Shown here piece by piece: positions 38,996 to 54,450 of a stretch of DNA of 64,000 nucleotides (position 1 is the first letter of the stretch; the number at the start of each line of letters is the position of its first letter). The notes under the pieces were generated by a model. The model saw nothing but the letters and a program-made list of their open reading frames with translations. It was not told where the DNA came from and searched no databases. Made by a program: the position numbers and the translations under genes. Origin of the DNA: Beaufortia kweichowensis (Eukaryota > Chordata > Actinopteri > Cypriniformes > Gastromyzontidae); the NCBI GenBank assembly GCA_019155185.1, contig CM032816.1:9774510-9838509 (forward strand), written 5' to 3'.

Positions 38996-40376
38996 GCTAT
39001 TAACTGAAGTTGTTGCCTTTGATTATAGTGTCTTGTAGTGGCATGTGTTCTAGACTGACGTTTGCAATACCGTGCCCTTCAAAGATCCTTTGATTGACGT
39101 TGTTTTAGCGGTTGCACTGGATGTTTCTGCTAAGTTTATTTTTTTATCTGTTTGTCGAGCGTGTTGTAAGAGCGTGTAGTTTGTTTGATGTATCATTCAA
39201 ATGGAAAAACAATAATTTTGCAGTGTCACAATTCATGATTACTTAAGTATAGACTAACATTAAGGTAACGTTGACGATTACATTTTGAAAGACGAACACA
39301 TCTTGTAATATTATTATAGAGTTTGTGAGCTGAATTATTTGGAGATGTTTAATACTTAAAATGTAAAAATTAACCACTATATTTTTACTATACAACCATA
39401 ATAACTTCTTCATTGCGTCTTAAAAACACCACTCTGCACTTCTTCAAATCTCATAAGCTCTCAATACCACCCAGTTGGCCACGCTTGTCTTTATGTGACA
39501 AGCACGGCAGTGCGAGTTAACTGGCATTGATGTTTCTAATCTCGAGGAGGGTGTATGATACGTTCCGCCCCACAATTCTCCTCCTCATACCGGCTGAAAT
39601 TAGGGCAGTACGTGAGATGCATGCTGGGTAGCAAACACCCTCTACATGCTCGCTCTCTTCAAGAGCCCTTCCCGCCTTTTTGACGGCTCCCGTTGAGCGC
39701 GGTGGAAGTCACCAGCCCTTCTTTCTCTGCTTGAGGGTTACACACATTTATTTTTAAATGCATTTAATATTTATTAAAGGGGCAAATGAGAAAGTCAGGC
39801 GACAAGCTCATTAAAACTGTACGTGTTTCCTTTTTTGTATCGAGACGTATGTCCCTTACATGCATTAAACTGTAAATTTACATCTCTTTTCTTCAGACTG
39901 AATATATAACCAAACCAAAGGCCTGTCTCAGTTGCTCATATCGGCTAGAAGGTGTCAACACACATTAGCCTATCACACACTGTTTTCTCCAGGTTTCGTT
40001 GCTTTGTGACATTCAGCGCGCACGCCAAAGAGCTTGCTGGTCTTTGCTAGACGAGACTCCCTGAAGTGAAAAGACCTTTTTATTGAATGTTCGCCGGACT
40101 CCGGAAGACACTCGCCTTGTTTTCCTGTGAGACTCAGGGCTGTGTTTTGTTTTTCGGAGATGGGCGTTTTCCACATAGTGGTTGAGGAAGAGACTTTAAT
40201 TTTAGTAGGCGTCTGAAATCTCTTACATTCACTTGATCTAATTAAATTTGTTTACGCAGATGAGTCATGATTTATCACGTTTGGATATTTGTCGTAATTT
40301 TAGAATAATATTTCAGAATTAGTTTTACCTAATAACTGTCACACGTATTGAGCATACACATGAAAATGCAAATTAA
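38996..40376. other. Unique intergenic DNA; GC-balanced stretch at 39420-39720
   Basis: No gene is seen. 39420-39720 and 39960-40170 are non-repetitive with CpGs and could be regulatory. Confidence 0.5.
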
Positions 40377-40935
40377 AATTTTAGGTATTAGATGTGTTTT
40401 TAACAAATTTTTTACAATTTTCATAACAATAAACATAAACAAAAAAAGTATTTAAAAAATGGTGGGTTTTTTAATTTATGAAAATACCAAAAAAAATTAA
40501 AACCCATAAATCTTTAAAGAAGTCTAATATCTAAAAATAATTGTAATAATTGTAGTTCATATAATGCATTTTTATGTGTATACTTTCTGCAGTGACAGTT
40601 TTTAATTTTTTAAATTTTTTTATTTAAATCTTTTAATTTTAGGTATTTTATAAATAACGTTAACATTACATTTTTTAATACTTTTTTTAGTTTGTTGGAT
40701 TGTTATGAAAATTTGTCAAATATATATTCTTGAATCTTATAGCACTTGTGTTTAACGTGTGTGGAACGGCGAGAATTAACAGGTTAAACACATCTAGTAA
40801 CACAATTACATTACAGTATTTTTTTGCTATTTTCTTTTTAATTTTAGCTATTTTTATAAATAATATTAAGATTAACATTTTGTTTAATATCTTACCTTTG
40901 TACAGTTACACACTAAATAAATATTCCAATTACTA
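40377..40935. repeat. AT-rich repeat family copies in inverted arrangement
   Basis: 40416-40453 (TTTTCATAACAATAAACATA then AACAAAAAAAGTATTT) is nearly the reverse complement of 40677-40713 (AATACTTTTTTTAGTTTGTT then GGATTGTTATGAAAATT). Upstream of the plus-strand arm is TTTAATTTTAGGTATTTTAT. A related TTTAATTTTAGCTATTTTTA motif recurs near 40837. These match the repeat at 41530-41720 and 62840-63345. Whether this is a fold-back element or two independent insertions cannot be decided here. Confidence 0.6.
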
Positions 40936-41280
40936 AATTGTAATTATTGCCTATATCAACAAAAACTTTGCAATGCTAGGGCAGATCCTTCAATTCGACA
41001 TGTAAAGTCTGAGTCAGTTCATGTCTGTGCTTTGTACCACCATAACCATAGTGTGGAGACAGTGTACGCTGCTGTGTCACGAAGCATGTCAGCGGCAAAA
41101 TCACTGATGCTAGCAAACTTGTCATGCTTCACTTAGTCCCCTGCACAGCCTTGGACATGTGTGATGTCCTATTCTGGTGGCTTAAGTGGCTTAAGTTTCA
41201 AACACATCTCACATACCCTAATCTCTATATCCAGGAACTATATTGCCTTCCTGCAGGACAAGTATATGAGTTATAAAGCA
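40936..41280. other. Unique intergenic spacer
   Basis: A small tandem GTGGCTTAA unit occurs twice near 41178. Nothing else is recognised. Confidence 0.6.
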
Positions 41281-41438
41281 CATAATTTTATCCAAAGGGA
41301 TTCAGTACACTTATTACAGAGGCAATCCTCCTAAAGCAACCTGAGATTAAGAGACTTGCTCAAGGACACAGTGGCGTATGGCTTGCTCGAATCAACATCT
41401 TTGAGATTTTGCCACGCTGCCACACCACCTCCATGGCA
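41281..41438 (-). mobile_element. V-SINE-like tRNA-derived SINE, degraded
   Basis: Read on the minus strand, this gives a head GGTGGTGTGGCAGCGTGGC, then a degraded B-box region, then the diagnostic CACTGTGTCCTTGAGCAAG and TCTCAGGTTGCTT core, then TAATAAGTGTACTGAATCCC and a TTTGGATAAAAT tail. That order matches the V-SINE core of teleosts (recalled). Many substitutions and a decayed promoter suggest an old insertion. Confidence 0.75.
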
Positions 41439-41527
41439 CCTGAATGTGGCTGAAAGGCTGATTTCTCTCCAGTAATGTTGGGTGAGTACTAACTAAATAA
41501 CTCACTAGTGGAGCGATGTGACATTTT

Positions 41528-41720
41528 TAAACATTTTGTCTTTTTTTTTTTATTTGAGATATTTTTATAAATAACATTTTTATAAATTTTTTGTTTATGT
41601 TTATTGTTATGAAAATGTGTCAAATATTTATTCTGGAGTCTTATACCTTTTCATCAGTTTATAGTTGTTGGAATTCAACTATGAAATATTAAAGTGAATA
41701 GTAAAATAACATAGAAGTTG
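41528..41720 (+). repeat. Unnamed AT-rich repeat, most complete copy
   Basis: The motif order is GAGATATTTTTATAAATAAC, TTTGTTTATGTTTATTGTTA, TGAAAATGTGTCAAATATTT, ATTCTGGAGTCTTATACC, TTTTCATCAGTTTATAG, GAATTCAACTATGAAATATT and AAAGTGAATAG. The same order recurs at 26131 and 62840-63345 and in part at 40377-40760. No coding frame and no clear terminal repeats are visible. Confidence 0.7.
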
Positions 41721-42174
41721 CATGAAATTACTTTATGTGCTTGTCTTTTACTCAAGTTTAAGTCAAATAATGATGATTCTTATTTTAAGCTTACTTTTGC
41801 TAAATTGGGTTACGGAAGGAGGTGGTTTTTATTTAACAAAATAAAAGTTATGGATTCCAGCTTTAAGTTAAATTGATTTGAAAAACTCTCTTCTGTAAGT
41901 AACATGGCTTAGCTTGTAGCATAGCTAACCTTTTTTCAAAAGAGTTTGACTGCAGTTGAACCACTTTGACACTAGTTTGTCAGGTTAACTACCTCTCCAT
42001 AATGTAACTTTACCAACTTCTTACAGTATTCTTAAAAGCAAATGTAGCAATACACCACATCTGTCTTAAAGGAAAACAGAGTCATCCGGAAGAATCCACA
42101 TAGAGTTGTGCTGGAGGACTGGAGGACCCTCGAAATAGTAATGCAGACTGGAGTGACAGTCCTTCAACCTCCAT

Positions 42175-42214
<40 letters not shown>

Positions 42215-43510
42215 TTGAAGGATTGCTGGTGTGGGGGAGGTCTGGATGACCTGAGGGACTTTCAACCATCTACACATTGACAAGAATCAAGAGGACCACT
42301 TGTCCCCAGAGTCAGACAAAGTAAAAAGAGCCGGGGCCAGTTTTCAGGCACACGTCGCTCACAGATTTACACATTAACATCAAAACAAAAACGACATCTG
42401 TCTCTAGATTCACCATGGTAAATGTAGTATAGATATATTTTTAGGTATAGGCCTATATTAATATAGTAGAATATATGCATATGTTTTTAAGTATAAATTT
42501 TGATATCTCTGCGGTACTCAATCAGCTAAACACAGCAATTATTCGAACCAAAGATGGATTTGTTTCCATTTGCTTTGATCACACAGAAAAGCAGCAGTTG
42601 AAAGCGCTCAAGGGACTGTTTGTGCTAACACGCGCACATCAAGTTTGCAATTTCTCGCCGAGTTTGGTGATTTAACATGCAGTTTCAGCGTCGCTCACGT
42701 CATCAGCCTGCCCTTATTCCTTACGCAGTTTTCTTCTCTCCTTTTCTACTGCCAGTCACAGTGTATTCTGCGTTTGATTTATCATTGCTCTTCATGTTTG
42801 TTTTGATGCATAATTCAGGGGTGGGAAACAGGGTCTACCGGGCTTTGATCAAAGCGCTCGCTGTTCTCTAGGGGGTCCAGGTGTTTAAGAGTCACGGCGG
42901 GCGCGGAATAAAGACGAGAACACCCAATGCTGTCTTGAAACCAAATGAATGAAAGGTGAAATCTGGAGTGAAATATTAGTTTTAGTATTTACTGAATGCT
43001 GGGGATCTTGCTGGATACTGTTTTTTTAATGTAGTTTGTGGTCACATGTTCTTGCTATGCGAGTCGTGTGATCACATGCTGCATGTGCATCAATTTTGCA
43101 AGCAACATATTCATTTGGAAAAGCTATATTAATCTAAATGATTTATTTGAACTTGCTCTTAAAAGTGTGAAATTAATATTTTTCTCTCTTGATAGTTGTT
43201 GATAGTGAACGGCTTGGGAATGTGTGTCTCTTTCTGCCATGCCAGCTGATCCACTGCCATTGAGATGAATAGAAACGCTAACTCACATCTCTCTCCAGCT
43301 GTATTATACGGTTTAATTCACCGAGTGGCGTCCAGTTTTCATCTTGGAACTAAAAATATTTCATTTGCATTTTTAGCAATCTTTGAGCATATTTGGCTGT
43401 CTGTTCACATTACAAATCAAGAATAAAGCATATTCATAGCTGATATGATTTCTGATTTATTAGTCACAATAGAAAGGCAGTATTGCATGGTGTATACCAA
43501 CCTGAGCCGT
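41721..43510. other. Unique intergenic DNA, no gene seen
   Basis: Includes a GA microsatellite. 42500-42900 is GC-balanced with unrecognised short frames. Confidence 0.6.
42178..42211. repeat. (GA)n microsatellite
   Basis: Uninterrupted AG dinucleotides, about 34 bases. Confidence 0.95.
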
Positions 43511-43512
43511 AC

Positions 43513-43660
43513 CTGTTCTACGAGGTGGCTAATTTGTATGAATTTTAGCAAAAAATCAATGGTAAAGTCCTTAAACCTAATATCAAGGCAAATCACACTA
43601 AAACATGCAAAAGAGATCATACAAAATTTGCCACCTTGCAAAATACATACGAATTCCCAT
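43513..43660. mobile_element. Short fold-back repeat with AGGTGGC arms
   Basis: The arm GAGGTGGCTAATTTGTATGA (43522-43541) is inverted at 43616-43637, where the reverse strand reads AAGGTGGCAAATTTTGTATG. A CATACGAATTCC motif follows. The 'acgaattcgtatgaatt...gccacc' type repeat is abundant in cyprinids (recalled). The ends are not sharply defined and no target duplication is seen. Confidence 0.6.
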
Positions 43661-46345
<2,685 letters not shown>

Positions 46346-46347
<2 letters not shown>

Positions 46348-48736
46348 GACAGGTCTTGATGTTATAATGAATATGTATGCACCGATGTGCTAAAATCCCA
46401 ATGCCGAAAGATTACCTCTCAGCTCCGTCAGGCCGCGCTGCGAGAGCCTCTTTTCCATGCCGAAGTGTTGCTCGCGGTAACATTTGGTCATGCGTGTCAC
46501 TGACAAAGCAACCGTGAACGTTTGTCAGCTGCATTGTACATTGAACGCGAGCCCAAACTGGTCTCGTGGCGCGGGTTGCCAGATTGGCTCGCTGTTGTGC
46601 GGTTTAATCGTAGAGCCAGACCCCCCACTTCAAACCTGAATCCCGACGAGGCTTGTAAAAACAGCAGGAAACATTTGTATCAACAACACAGTTTTTCTTT
46701 GAACTAGATTTGAAATCAGAAGTATTTAACCAAATGCAGCGCTCGTGGCATGTTTGCATAATGTACAGTATTTACTAAAAATATTCATTGGCTGAACTTA
46801 CAGTGATGTTTCTGCATTTAATTTGTAGCGTGTCATTTTATCTACAGTATGTTTAGATACTCTGTACTATCTTAGCTTAGCATGCATAGCCCAACCCTTC
46901 TTTTCTGCAGGCTTTGCATTTGGTTTAGTTCTGGTGTGCATCTTTAACATGTTGTTTGGTATCTGATATCTACCATCCGGGGCCAGATAAGCAAATTCAG
47001 ATGCTATTTCTCAACTGCGCTTTTGCTGATAGCAGAATCGCCTCTGATTATATATGCCATAGATAAAAAATATTCTGTTATTGAACACTTGCTGCTCTCA
47101 CATGGGGAGCAATTATGCAAGAGTCATTGCTGGATGCAGCTTGTCCTGGATTTGTTTCAGAAATAAATTATTCCCCCGATATGCATTTCTTTGTTAATGT
47201 TTGATAGAAGTTGTTTTGGACAGTTTTTTGTTTGGGCTTGATATTTTAAAGATCCCATGAGTCACAACTGGAGTTTTGTGGCTTTTACCCCCTGCATGTC
47301 AGCTTTAAGTGTACTCCATAGTGTATTAGGCTAGTTTACTGGGATTTAAAATATAAATGCTTTGGAAAATAAAATCAAGTTTGCATTCTGTTATACTGTT
47401 TTTAAGCAATAGTTTGTCGGCAATGACAAATCCATTAGTATGCAACACTTCTAGTGTAGTGTACTTCTTCACAAGTGTGCTTGACTTTTAACAACACAGT
47501 CCAGGAATAGCCACGTGGTCTAGTTTATGAGCCCTCTTCATAGACAACAAGCAAAAATCAGTTTAGCTCAGTCCATTCTTTTGTTTTATAGACACTTGTT
47601 CTGTGGTCACTAATACATAAAGCATACTAATACAATGATTTTGAGTGGGTCATTTCTGTTATGCAGTACATTTGATATGATGCTGTTGTTTTTTCCATCC
47701 AAATAAGGTCACTTCCTGTAGGATGATTTGTAATCAAAAACAATATTAACAAAGAAGTGAATGTAAATAAAACCCAGGATTAATTTGAAATATTTCAACT
47801 GTAAAATAGAATAAAGTAATTAATTATAATAATGAAATGCTTTGAATTATTTCTTAGTATTTTTTGGTTGTGTTTACATTTTTTTACAGCATACAGTATT
47901 AAGATATAATATAAAGCATAAAAACAAAACAATTACCACTTAGTACAGTAAGCATAAGATTGCAAAGATAAGCAAAGTGTACAATCTGGCAACCCACGCC
48001 ACTAGGCATACTCAAATCAAAACCTTTCTTTGTTTAGGTATTACCCACAATGGTTATTAATGGATATTTGTGTTATAGATCTTTCTCCAGACCATTATAA
48101 GAGAGCAGGAAGTGATCTTGGCTGGGTTTAATAGGCAGTTGTGTCTATAGGCTCCTACTGAGATGCACTAGCAGTCAAACAGCACTCAGCGCTAATCCTC
48201 AGAGAATGCTGTTCCTTACGAGTAGTTTATTTTCAATGCTAAAGCATACTTCAGTATACTTCAAGCAAACCAAACATGACTCCAATGCGGCCAAATGTTC
48301 TCCATAATCGTGAAATGTCCCCGCCGCCACGTTTGAAAAAACGGAGCGACAAGCGTGCACACGAGGCCTTGAACGCAAACGCCTTATCACATTCCAAAAA
48401 ACTGCCTCCGTAACACATTTGTTTACGCCGCTGACACTATTCGATTACATCTGCGACGACATGGAAATTGCCCTGCTTTTACACCCTTTCCAGCATCTAT
48501 TTAAATTTGACTTGTCACGCTCCGAATGCAGCCGCTGTCAGCCTGTAAAGACAGGATGGTGAAGGCTTGATACGTGACTAAATATTTAATATAAGCAGTT
48601 GAATGCGGTCGGCAAAAGCGCCTGTTTTAAAAAAGTTGTTATTTGCATAGATCTGAGAAGGTTTTGGCTCTCAGATTTAAGGTTTCGGCTCTAATTGTTT
48701 GTATTATTACTATATGTGTAGAGATCTAATGTTGTA
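46346..48736. other. Unique intergenic DNA; candidate blocks at 46380-46640 and 48270-48560
   Basis: Both candidate blocks are CpG-containing and non-repetitive. The second contains TTCGATTACATCTGCGACG near 48438 and CTATTTAAATTTGAC near 48496. The rest is AT-rich with nothing recognised. Confidence 0.5.
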
Positions 48737-48955
48737 AAATCCCAAAATCTCATAATTTGTTCATCCTCATGTTGTTTAACACCTGCATATGACTTCTTTC
48801 TTCTTCCTTCGATATTTTGAGAAATGTTTTGGTGGTTTTATGTCTATACAATGAAAGTTGAAAGATTCGTCAAAATATCTTCTTTTGTGTTCTGAAGAAG
48901 AAAAAATCGTACAGGTTTGGAATGACATAAGGGTGAATAAATGATAAATTAATCT
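48737..48955. mobile_element. Copy 3 of the TTAA-type fold-back family, most complete
   Basis: The left arm (TTCATCCTCATGTTGTTTAA, then TATGACTTCTTTCTTCTTCC and TCGATATTTTGAGAAATG) is mirrored on the right by CAAAATATCTTCTTTTGTGT, then GAAGAAGAAAAAATCGTACA and GGTTTGGAATGACATAAGGG. The centre holds TGGTTTTATGTCTATACAAT. The outermost 'gggatagttcacc' ends are missing on both sides. Confidence 0.75.
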
Positions 48956-49027
48956 TTATTTTTAATATACAATATGAGGCAAAAATGAAAATGTTGCCAT
49001 TATTTACTCATCTCCTGTATTAGTCAT

Positions 49028-49173
49028 ATTTTATGCATTTGGCAGACGCTTTTATCCATGCAAGCTACAGTGAATTCAAGCTATACATTTTTATCACTTA
49101 CATTACATATACATTTCGCCGGGATCAAACGCATGACCTTAGCGCTAACACAACACTCTGAGCTACAGGAACA
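49028..49173 (-). mobile_element. tRNA-derived cyprinid SINE, near complete
   Basis: On the minus strand it begins GTGTTCCTGTAGCTCAGAGT (A box TAGCTCAG), continues GCGCTAAGGTCATGCGTTTG and ATCCCG (B-box region), and then TGATAAAAATGTATAGCTTG. It ends with the tail GGATAAAAGCGTCTGCCAAA and TGCATAAAAT. This structure matches a SINE I recall as widespread in cyprinids (HAmo-like), whose tail is shared with an L2-type LINE. A few bases between the boxes are deleted, so it is probably transcriptionally weak. Confidence 0.82.
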
Positions 49174-51690
49174 CATGTGCATAAAAGGAAATAACAGAAA
49201 TCAGAACATACACACTCACCCCTGACATACGTGTGTGTGCATATTTATTTTTAACCAGTGCTTTTGTATTATTCATTACAAGCTCATGCTAACCCTTCCA
49301 TTCAAATGCAACTGCTTACTGTCAGATCGTTCCCATCAGGAGTTCCCGAGGAACATGTGCCTCCTCATCAGTTTCCGGATGCGATGCGTTTTACTGATTT
49401 CAGGGTTTTTTATGGCACTGAAAGCACATTTACAACTCTCACAGGCAGGGGACAGTCCCCACTTTCCGTCGAAACGCTGCCTGTATAATTCATACGCCAT
49501 CCCCGCGGTTGTCAACTTCCAACTGTCGCAGGAAGCTCCCATTGAATCATCAATGCGAAGAACAGAACTCTGTTTTTCTCCGGGTTACCAAGCGTAAAGG
49601 ACCGCAGTTGGAGATAAATAATTTCTTACAGACGTTGGAACGAATCATAAATAAGACGTGCCGATAGATAATTCTTTATGAAGCACTCTTTATGTCTTGT
49701 GCACGGGATGTATCTGTATAGTAAAGCTACTATGAAAGTTCTGTTTGCAGACCCTCTTGAGGTGTTATGATGGAGCGCAGGAGTCTTTTGAGGTATAATG
49801 CATGAAAGCTGGAGTTTCTTATTCTGGGGCACGTCTAAGATCACAGACAAGTTTGGCTAAAGATTTTGTCATAGCCTATCGTAGAGTAATGTTTGCGTAT
49901 GGTGGATATCTTGTACAGGTCATGGAATGAAAAAATGTTGTTAACCAGAAGCTAACAAAAAAAATCAATGAAAACTGCTGGGTTAGCAAACGAGAAAGTG
50001 TCTTTCCACTGTTTGGAGTTACTGGTTACATTTAGCAATGTAGTGATGTCAACCTTACCATGAAAAGTTTTTATCAAAGGTTTTTATCATACTGAAAGCT
50101 CAGATGTCAATATTTGATGGTTTAAATACCAATATGAGATCTCTCTCAAGGTTTAAATCATGATTTTTTTCATAGTCAGGTAAAGTGCTGTTTCCATATT
50201 CTTGAAGTTTAGACTTTAGAATAGATTGTCCAATATACTTAAAATATAAAATAAAATATACTTTTTAATCAGCATTCGAACCCATGACCTTTTCCTTTTT
50301 AAAGTAATGTTTAAGCTGAAGAAACGCAAAATAATTGTGCTAAAATAACTTAATAATAAGTTTCTCCTCTTGCCTACTGTTGTAGCTGTAACTTTTTCAA
50401 ACAATCCTTTTCAAGTCATTTTCTCTGGCTTCACCTGTGGTTATGGTCTTGCTTCACAAACAAGAGATAAGCTGAGGTTACTGTGAGTAATAATAAGGCG
50501 GGTGCATTGTGAGACAGAGGTAAATAACATGAAAGACGACACAAACCATCAACTTTTGAACATCAAATGCGGGATGCTGCAGTCTTCACAGAATAGGCAA
50601 ATGGAGCGTATGCTGGGAAAGCGCTAAGCATGCTAACTAGCTCTCAGCATGGGCTGTACTACAGCGTGAGTGAGAAGAATACAAGAAAGAGAGCTGGAGA
50701 TATATAGGCTCAGCTGGAGAGACGGGAACAATGTGATGGGTTAGGTCGTATCCCACGGACTCGCTGAGACTCAGAGCTGCGTGAGGCAGACAGACAGCCA
50801 ATGTGTTTTCATCCTCAGCTTTCATTAAGCGTGGTATTACCTGCCATGGATCATGGTTCCCTGAGGCTACCTGGTGTTAGCATATGGGCATATGCTTTAG
50901 CTGCCATAAAGAAAACCGTACTTTAAATGTCTTGTTGGCTGTCACCTCACCTTTGATATGTAGACAATTTACCATTTTTCTAAATATTAGCTTTTGAAAG
51001 TGAAGAATATATAAAATTAGCTTGTTTTTTGTGTCACCAGATACAATTCTGAAAAAATTAACAGGCTTTTAAATGGGTACCTGACTATGTCTATCGAAAA
51101 GCCTTTGTGATGGTGATTCAATATGGCTGTCCATTTTACCACCTGTATTATGGTATTATGGTATATCAGTTAATTAAATGAACGATTAGGAATTGTAAAA
51201 TACAACAATGTTTGGTGTAATACAGTATATACAGTTAAGAATTGTAAAACATAAACTTTCTTAAAATGCATAAAATGTTGTCATCATAGTTGTTGACATA
51301 CATGTTTTTTTATACAGATGATTTCTGGCAGCGACTGCACTGCCAAGATTTTTTTTACAGTGCACCTGATTTTGTCTGCAATTCAATAATTTTCTTAAAG
51401 ACTTGAGCGAATGTTTGCATTTGTTTTCATTGAAACAATCAAGATCTTTAAAAGATTTTGTGTAATATTTTCAATTTTTTGCCTTGTTTCTATTGAGAGC
51501 TATGCAAATTACTTTCCCTTCCAATGTCTTTCTAGGTTCTTATCAATATTTTTTTTTTAAAAGAAGGGTTTCACAGATTTCTATTGGAATATTCTACAGA
51601 CATCGTAAACCGAATGTCAAAACCACCGGCTTGCATTTTCCACTAAAATCTGATTCTAATAGTAACGTAACCTAAATGACTGAATTGTAA
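49174..51690. other. Unique intergenic DNA
   Basis: 49235-49600 is GC-balanced with overlapping frames on both strands and may be conserved non-coding DNA. A sequence ending TTTTTTTTACAGTG near 51348-51361 looks like one end of a CACTGTAAAAAA-type element, but no partner end is found. Confidence 0.5.
50266..50290 (-). repeat. Isolated B-box-like SINE fragment
   Basis: AGCATTCGAACCCATGACCT is the reverse complement of a near-perfect polymerase III B box (GGTCATGGGTTCGAATGC). No A box lies at the right distance, so this is at most a fragment of a tRNA-derived element. Confidence 0.35.
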
Positions 51691-52160
51691 ATCTGTGAAT
51701 TTCATTACCCCGCACCTGCCCTCCTTCATCTCTCTCCCTTGCACGCTCGTGCTCCAATAAATACACAAATGGACGCTGCGTTGCAGCAGGACCATAACGG
51801 CGGTGTGCGATTGCTCCCATTGGCAGCGCTATTAGGAGCAACATCAGTATTCAATACGCACTGTGTGCCAGTCTATACATGTACTCAGCAGGCTTGTAAT
51901 ATGGTCTCGTATAAGGATACAGGATGAATTAATGGATCTGGTGCATGCGAATGAATCAATGGGCTAATGCAATTAGTGTCCGGCTCTATAAAGCAGATGC
52001 AGGCACATCTCCACCACTTACGAGTGGAATTAATTATAATGTAATCGCTTACAGCATTAATTACAGTCACAAAATCTTATTTACCTCAAATCAAAGTCGT
52101 GGATGGGAAATGGCAGCCCAAAAAGTGCACGCCAGCCAACTTTACCTCAACCTGTGAGTA
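51691..52160. promoter_or_regulatory. Candidate conserved non-coding element rich in TAATTA sites
   Basis: It contains GGCTAATGCAATTAGTG near 51961, GGAATTAATTATAATG near 52025 and GCATTAATTACAGTC near 52053, in a non-repetitive, GC-balanced context. Frames of about 62 codons on both strands (51656-51844 and 51739-51927) are unrecognised. Confidence 0.32.
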
Positions 52161-52700
52161 AACATATGTTCCCTGTCTTGTCCGCAGGCTACCGTGCGAG
52201 GGTTCTGGTTTCCCTCTAGGCCCGCCCGCTCCGGAGCCTCCCCCGGTGGCATCTGTTCTTTGACAGTAAGACGTACCTTCGAGGCTGCTGATAAGTTTAT
52301 CTGAGGGCAGTGGGAATCCATATCTCTGTCGCCCTTAGCGAGCCCCGGAGCCTGAACCCACTTCTGTCAACCTCCCCTTGGCAGAAGCGAGGCGGCCCCC
52401 GGTGACACGAATCGGGTAAGAAAATAAAGACGGGAGTGCTTTTCTCGCACGGCCAAACCGTACTTAATTTGTATTTCTTGTAAACGTCCATCTCTGTTGT
52501 TCCAATCCAGATGAAACCGGCAAGTATTCTTTCATATCCAAAATGAACTTAGTTGTTTCTCAGTGCGAAGAGTTCAAAATGGAACAGCGGAGAGGCGAAC
52601 GGGCGGACAGTCAAAGGTGCGAGCGCTTCTCGTGGGCATTCTCTGAGCTGGGGGTCACGGCGAGCCAATCAGACACAATCGTCTGGGGGGTTTCGTAATG
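52161..52700. other. GC-rich block with weak exon-like segment at 52188-52266
   Basis: CCTGTCTTGTCCGCAG resembles an acceptor and TTTGACAGTAAGA contains a GTAAGA donor. The 79 bases between are GC-rich and nearly open in one frame. The next block (52300-52440) is also GC-rich with CpGs. No family is recognised; a CpG-containing regulatory block is the alternative. Confidence 0.2.
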
Positions 52701-53530
52701 ACTCCCCCATCTGTTAGAATGTTGTGCAAGAGAGAGACGATGTTAAAAGAGAGAGGGGCTTGTGGGACACAGTGTGAACTGAAATGTAGGGCAGAAATGT
52801 GCAAATTTACAGCTGGAGATGCAGGCTGGCAAAACAGTTTGATTGCAAAAGCGGAATCACCAGAATGTATTTCTGTCTTTAGTATGCATGCTTGAATTTA
52901 AAGTATGTCAACAATGTTTCTCAAATAGTGTGGGTACAGTGAACCAAAGTGTGTTTAGAATAGCAATGAAATTGACTTATGTTTGGCTGATAAGTGACAT
53001 ATAATGTTTGGCTGCAGAAACGATGACATCACAGATTTTTATAGTCTTAGAAATAGATTGTCCTTGATTATTACCCACAAGTCATGGTAAGCATTTGTGT
53101 CCAAGACAGTAATTCACAACGTTGTGAAGTTGAATGGCTGTCATGTCGAGTCACCAGATGTTGTAATGGTGCTCTGAGGGATATCATGGGCCACCGACAG
53201 TGAGCTGGACGTAATCTGATGTAAAACCCCAGGCTAGTGACCCAAGTTTATTTCTTAATGTCCTCTCTCGCTCTATCAGACTTTTTCTCATTTAAAGACG
53301 CCTATTAGGTTACACGGCTTTCTTAGACCTAACAGAAATTGTTTCTAGAGAAGATAAACAGCAGTTTGCAGTAATGAAAAACAAAATCAGCTTGCTTTAT
53401 TTGGACTTTTATTTCTGTTTTGTTTCTGAACGGTACTCTTCAGTCTTTCCAAAATGATTGTTATTTTATATGACATAAAGGAATTGCAGCTCATTATGTT
53501 CATTCATGTGCAACAACCCATTTAACTTCT
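52701..53530. other. Unique intergenic DNA
   Basis: Nothing recognised. Confidence 0.65.
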
Positions 53531-53790
53531 GAAATGTGATGTACATTTATATATTCAAAGGAATTTTTTATATTTAAAATAAATTAAAAATATTTATTAT
53601 ATATTTTAAGATCTTCTTGAATATCTAAATATATTTATTTTAATATATAAATATTATATATAACATTATATATAATTATACATTAAATATATATAAATTA
53701 ATATATACATTTATTTTATTTTTTTAAAGAATTTGCATAATTGTATATATATTCTATTTTGTATATTTTTTGTAATATATATTTGACTCA
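53531..53790. repeat. AT-rich low-complexity tract, about 260 bp
   Basis: Nearly pure A/T with irregular TATATA and ATTTATT motifs and no regular period. Confidence 0.85.
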
Positions 53791-54450
53791 GAGATTTGAG
53801 TTAGGTGGTGGAAAAAGCTGATGATTTACTTTGACGGCTTATTTGATGATTCACACTGTTTTGACCTCAAACAGTCCACAACTGCTTTAGTACACCACTG
53901 CTAGGATATAAAAGATGACACATTGACTATTGTCCTTGATTCTTCTGTGCTTCTGAACAGACTCGGCTAATAAATTGACCCTCGTTTCATTCAGCCATCA
54001 GACTTTAGAAACGTAATAATGTAGCATAATAGTAAAAGGGCGAGGAGATCTCAGGAGTCACGTGTCCTGCATCTTCGTCTGTGGCCGGTGCGAGTGTCAC
54101 TCTGCGGGCAAACACGAGGGCCAGAAGGCCAGTGCGTGTCCCTTTGCCAAACCGTACATGCTTTTTTCCTTTCCCCTGTTTTTTTCATGTGGATCTTAGA
54201 CGTCCTGTTGAGACAGTGTTTCTCTGAGATGCCATCTGCTATGCTTTGCTTTTCTGGCTGTCTGAAATGAGTAAACAAACAAGTGGGTAAATTATTAAAA
54301 ATGCAACACGTGAAATCTGGCCAGAGAGGTTGAGTGATGGATGTTGGAGAATATAAATCCACGGCTTTCACCCGAGATGCATTCTTGAGCTCAGAAAGAA
54401 CTGTGATGACACAAATATTGTTTTATGTAATCTTTGTAAGCTAATTTTCT
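53791..54450. other. Unique intergenic DNA
   Basis: 54040-54280 is GC-balanced with frames on both strands. None is recognised. Confidence 0.6.

Noticed and set aside
49100..49173. Possible minus-strand tRNA gene
   Set aside because: Boxes are joined to a SINE body and tail, and the sequence between the boxes is deleted, so no cloverleaf forms.
53531..53790. AT-rich tract as a replication origin or matrix attachment site
   Set aside because: Base composition alone is not evidence, and several similar tracts occur in the window.
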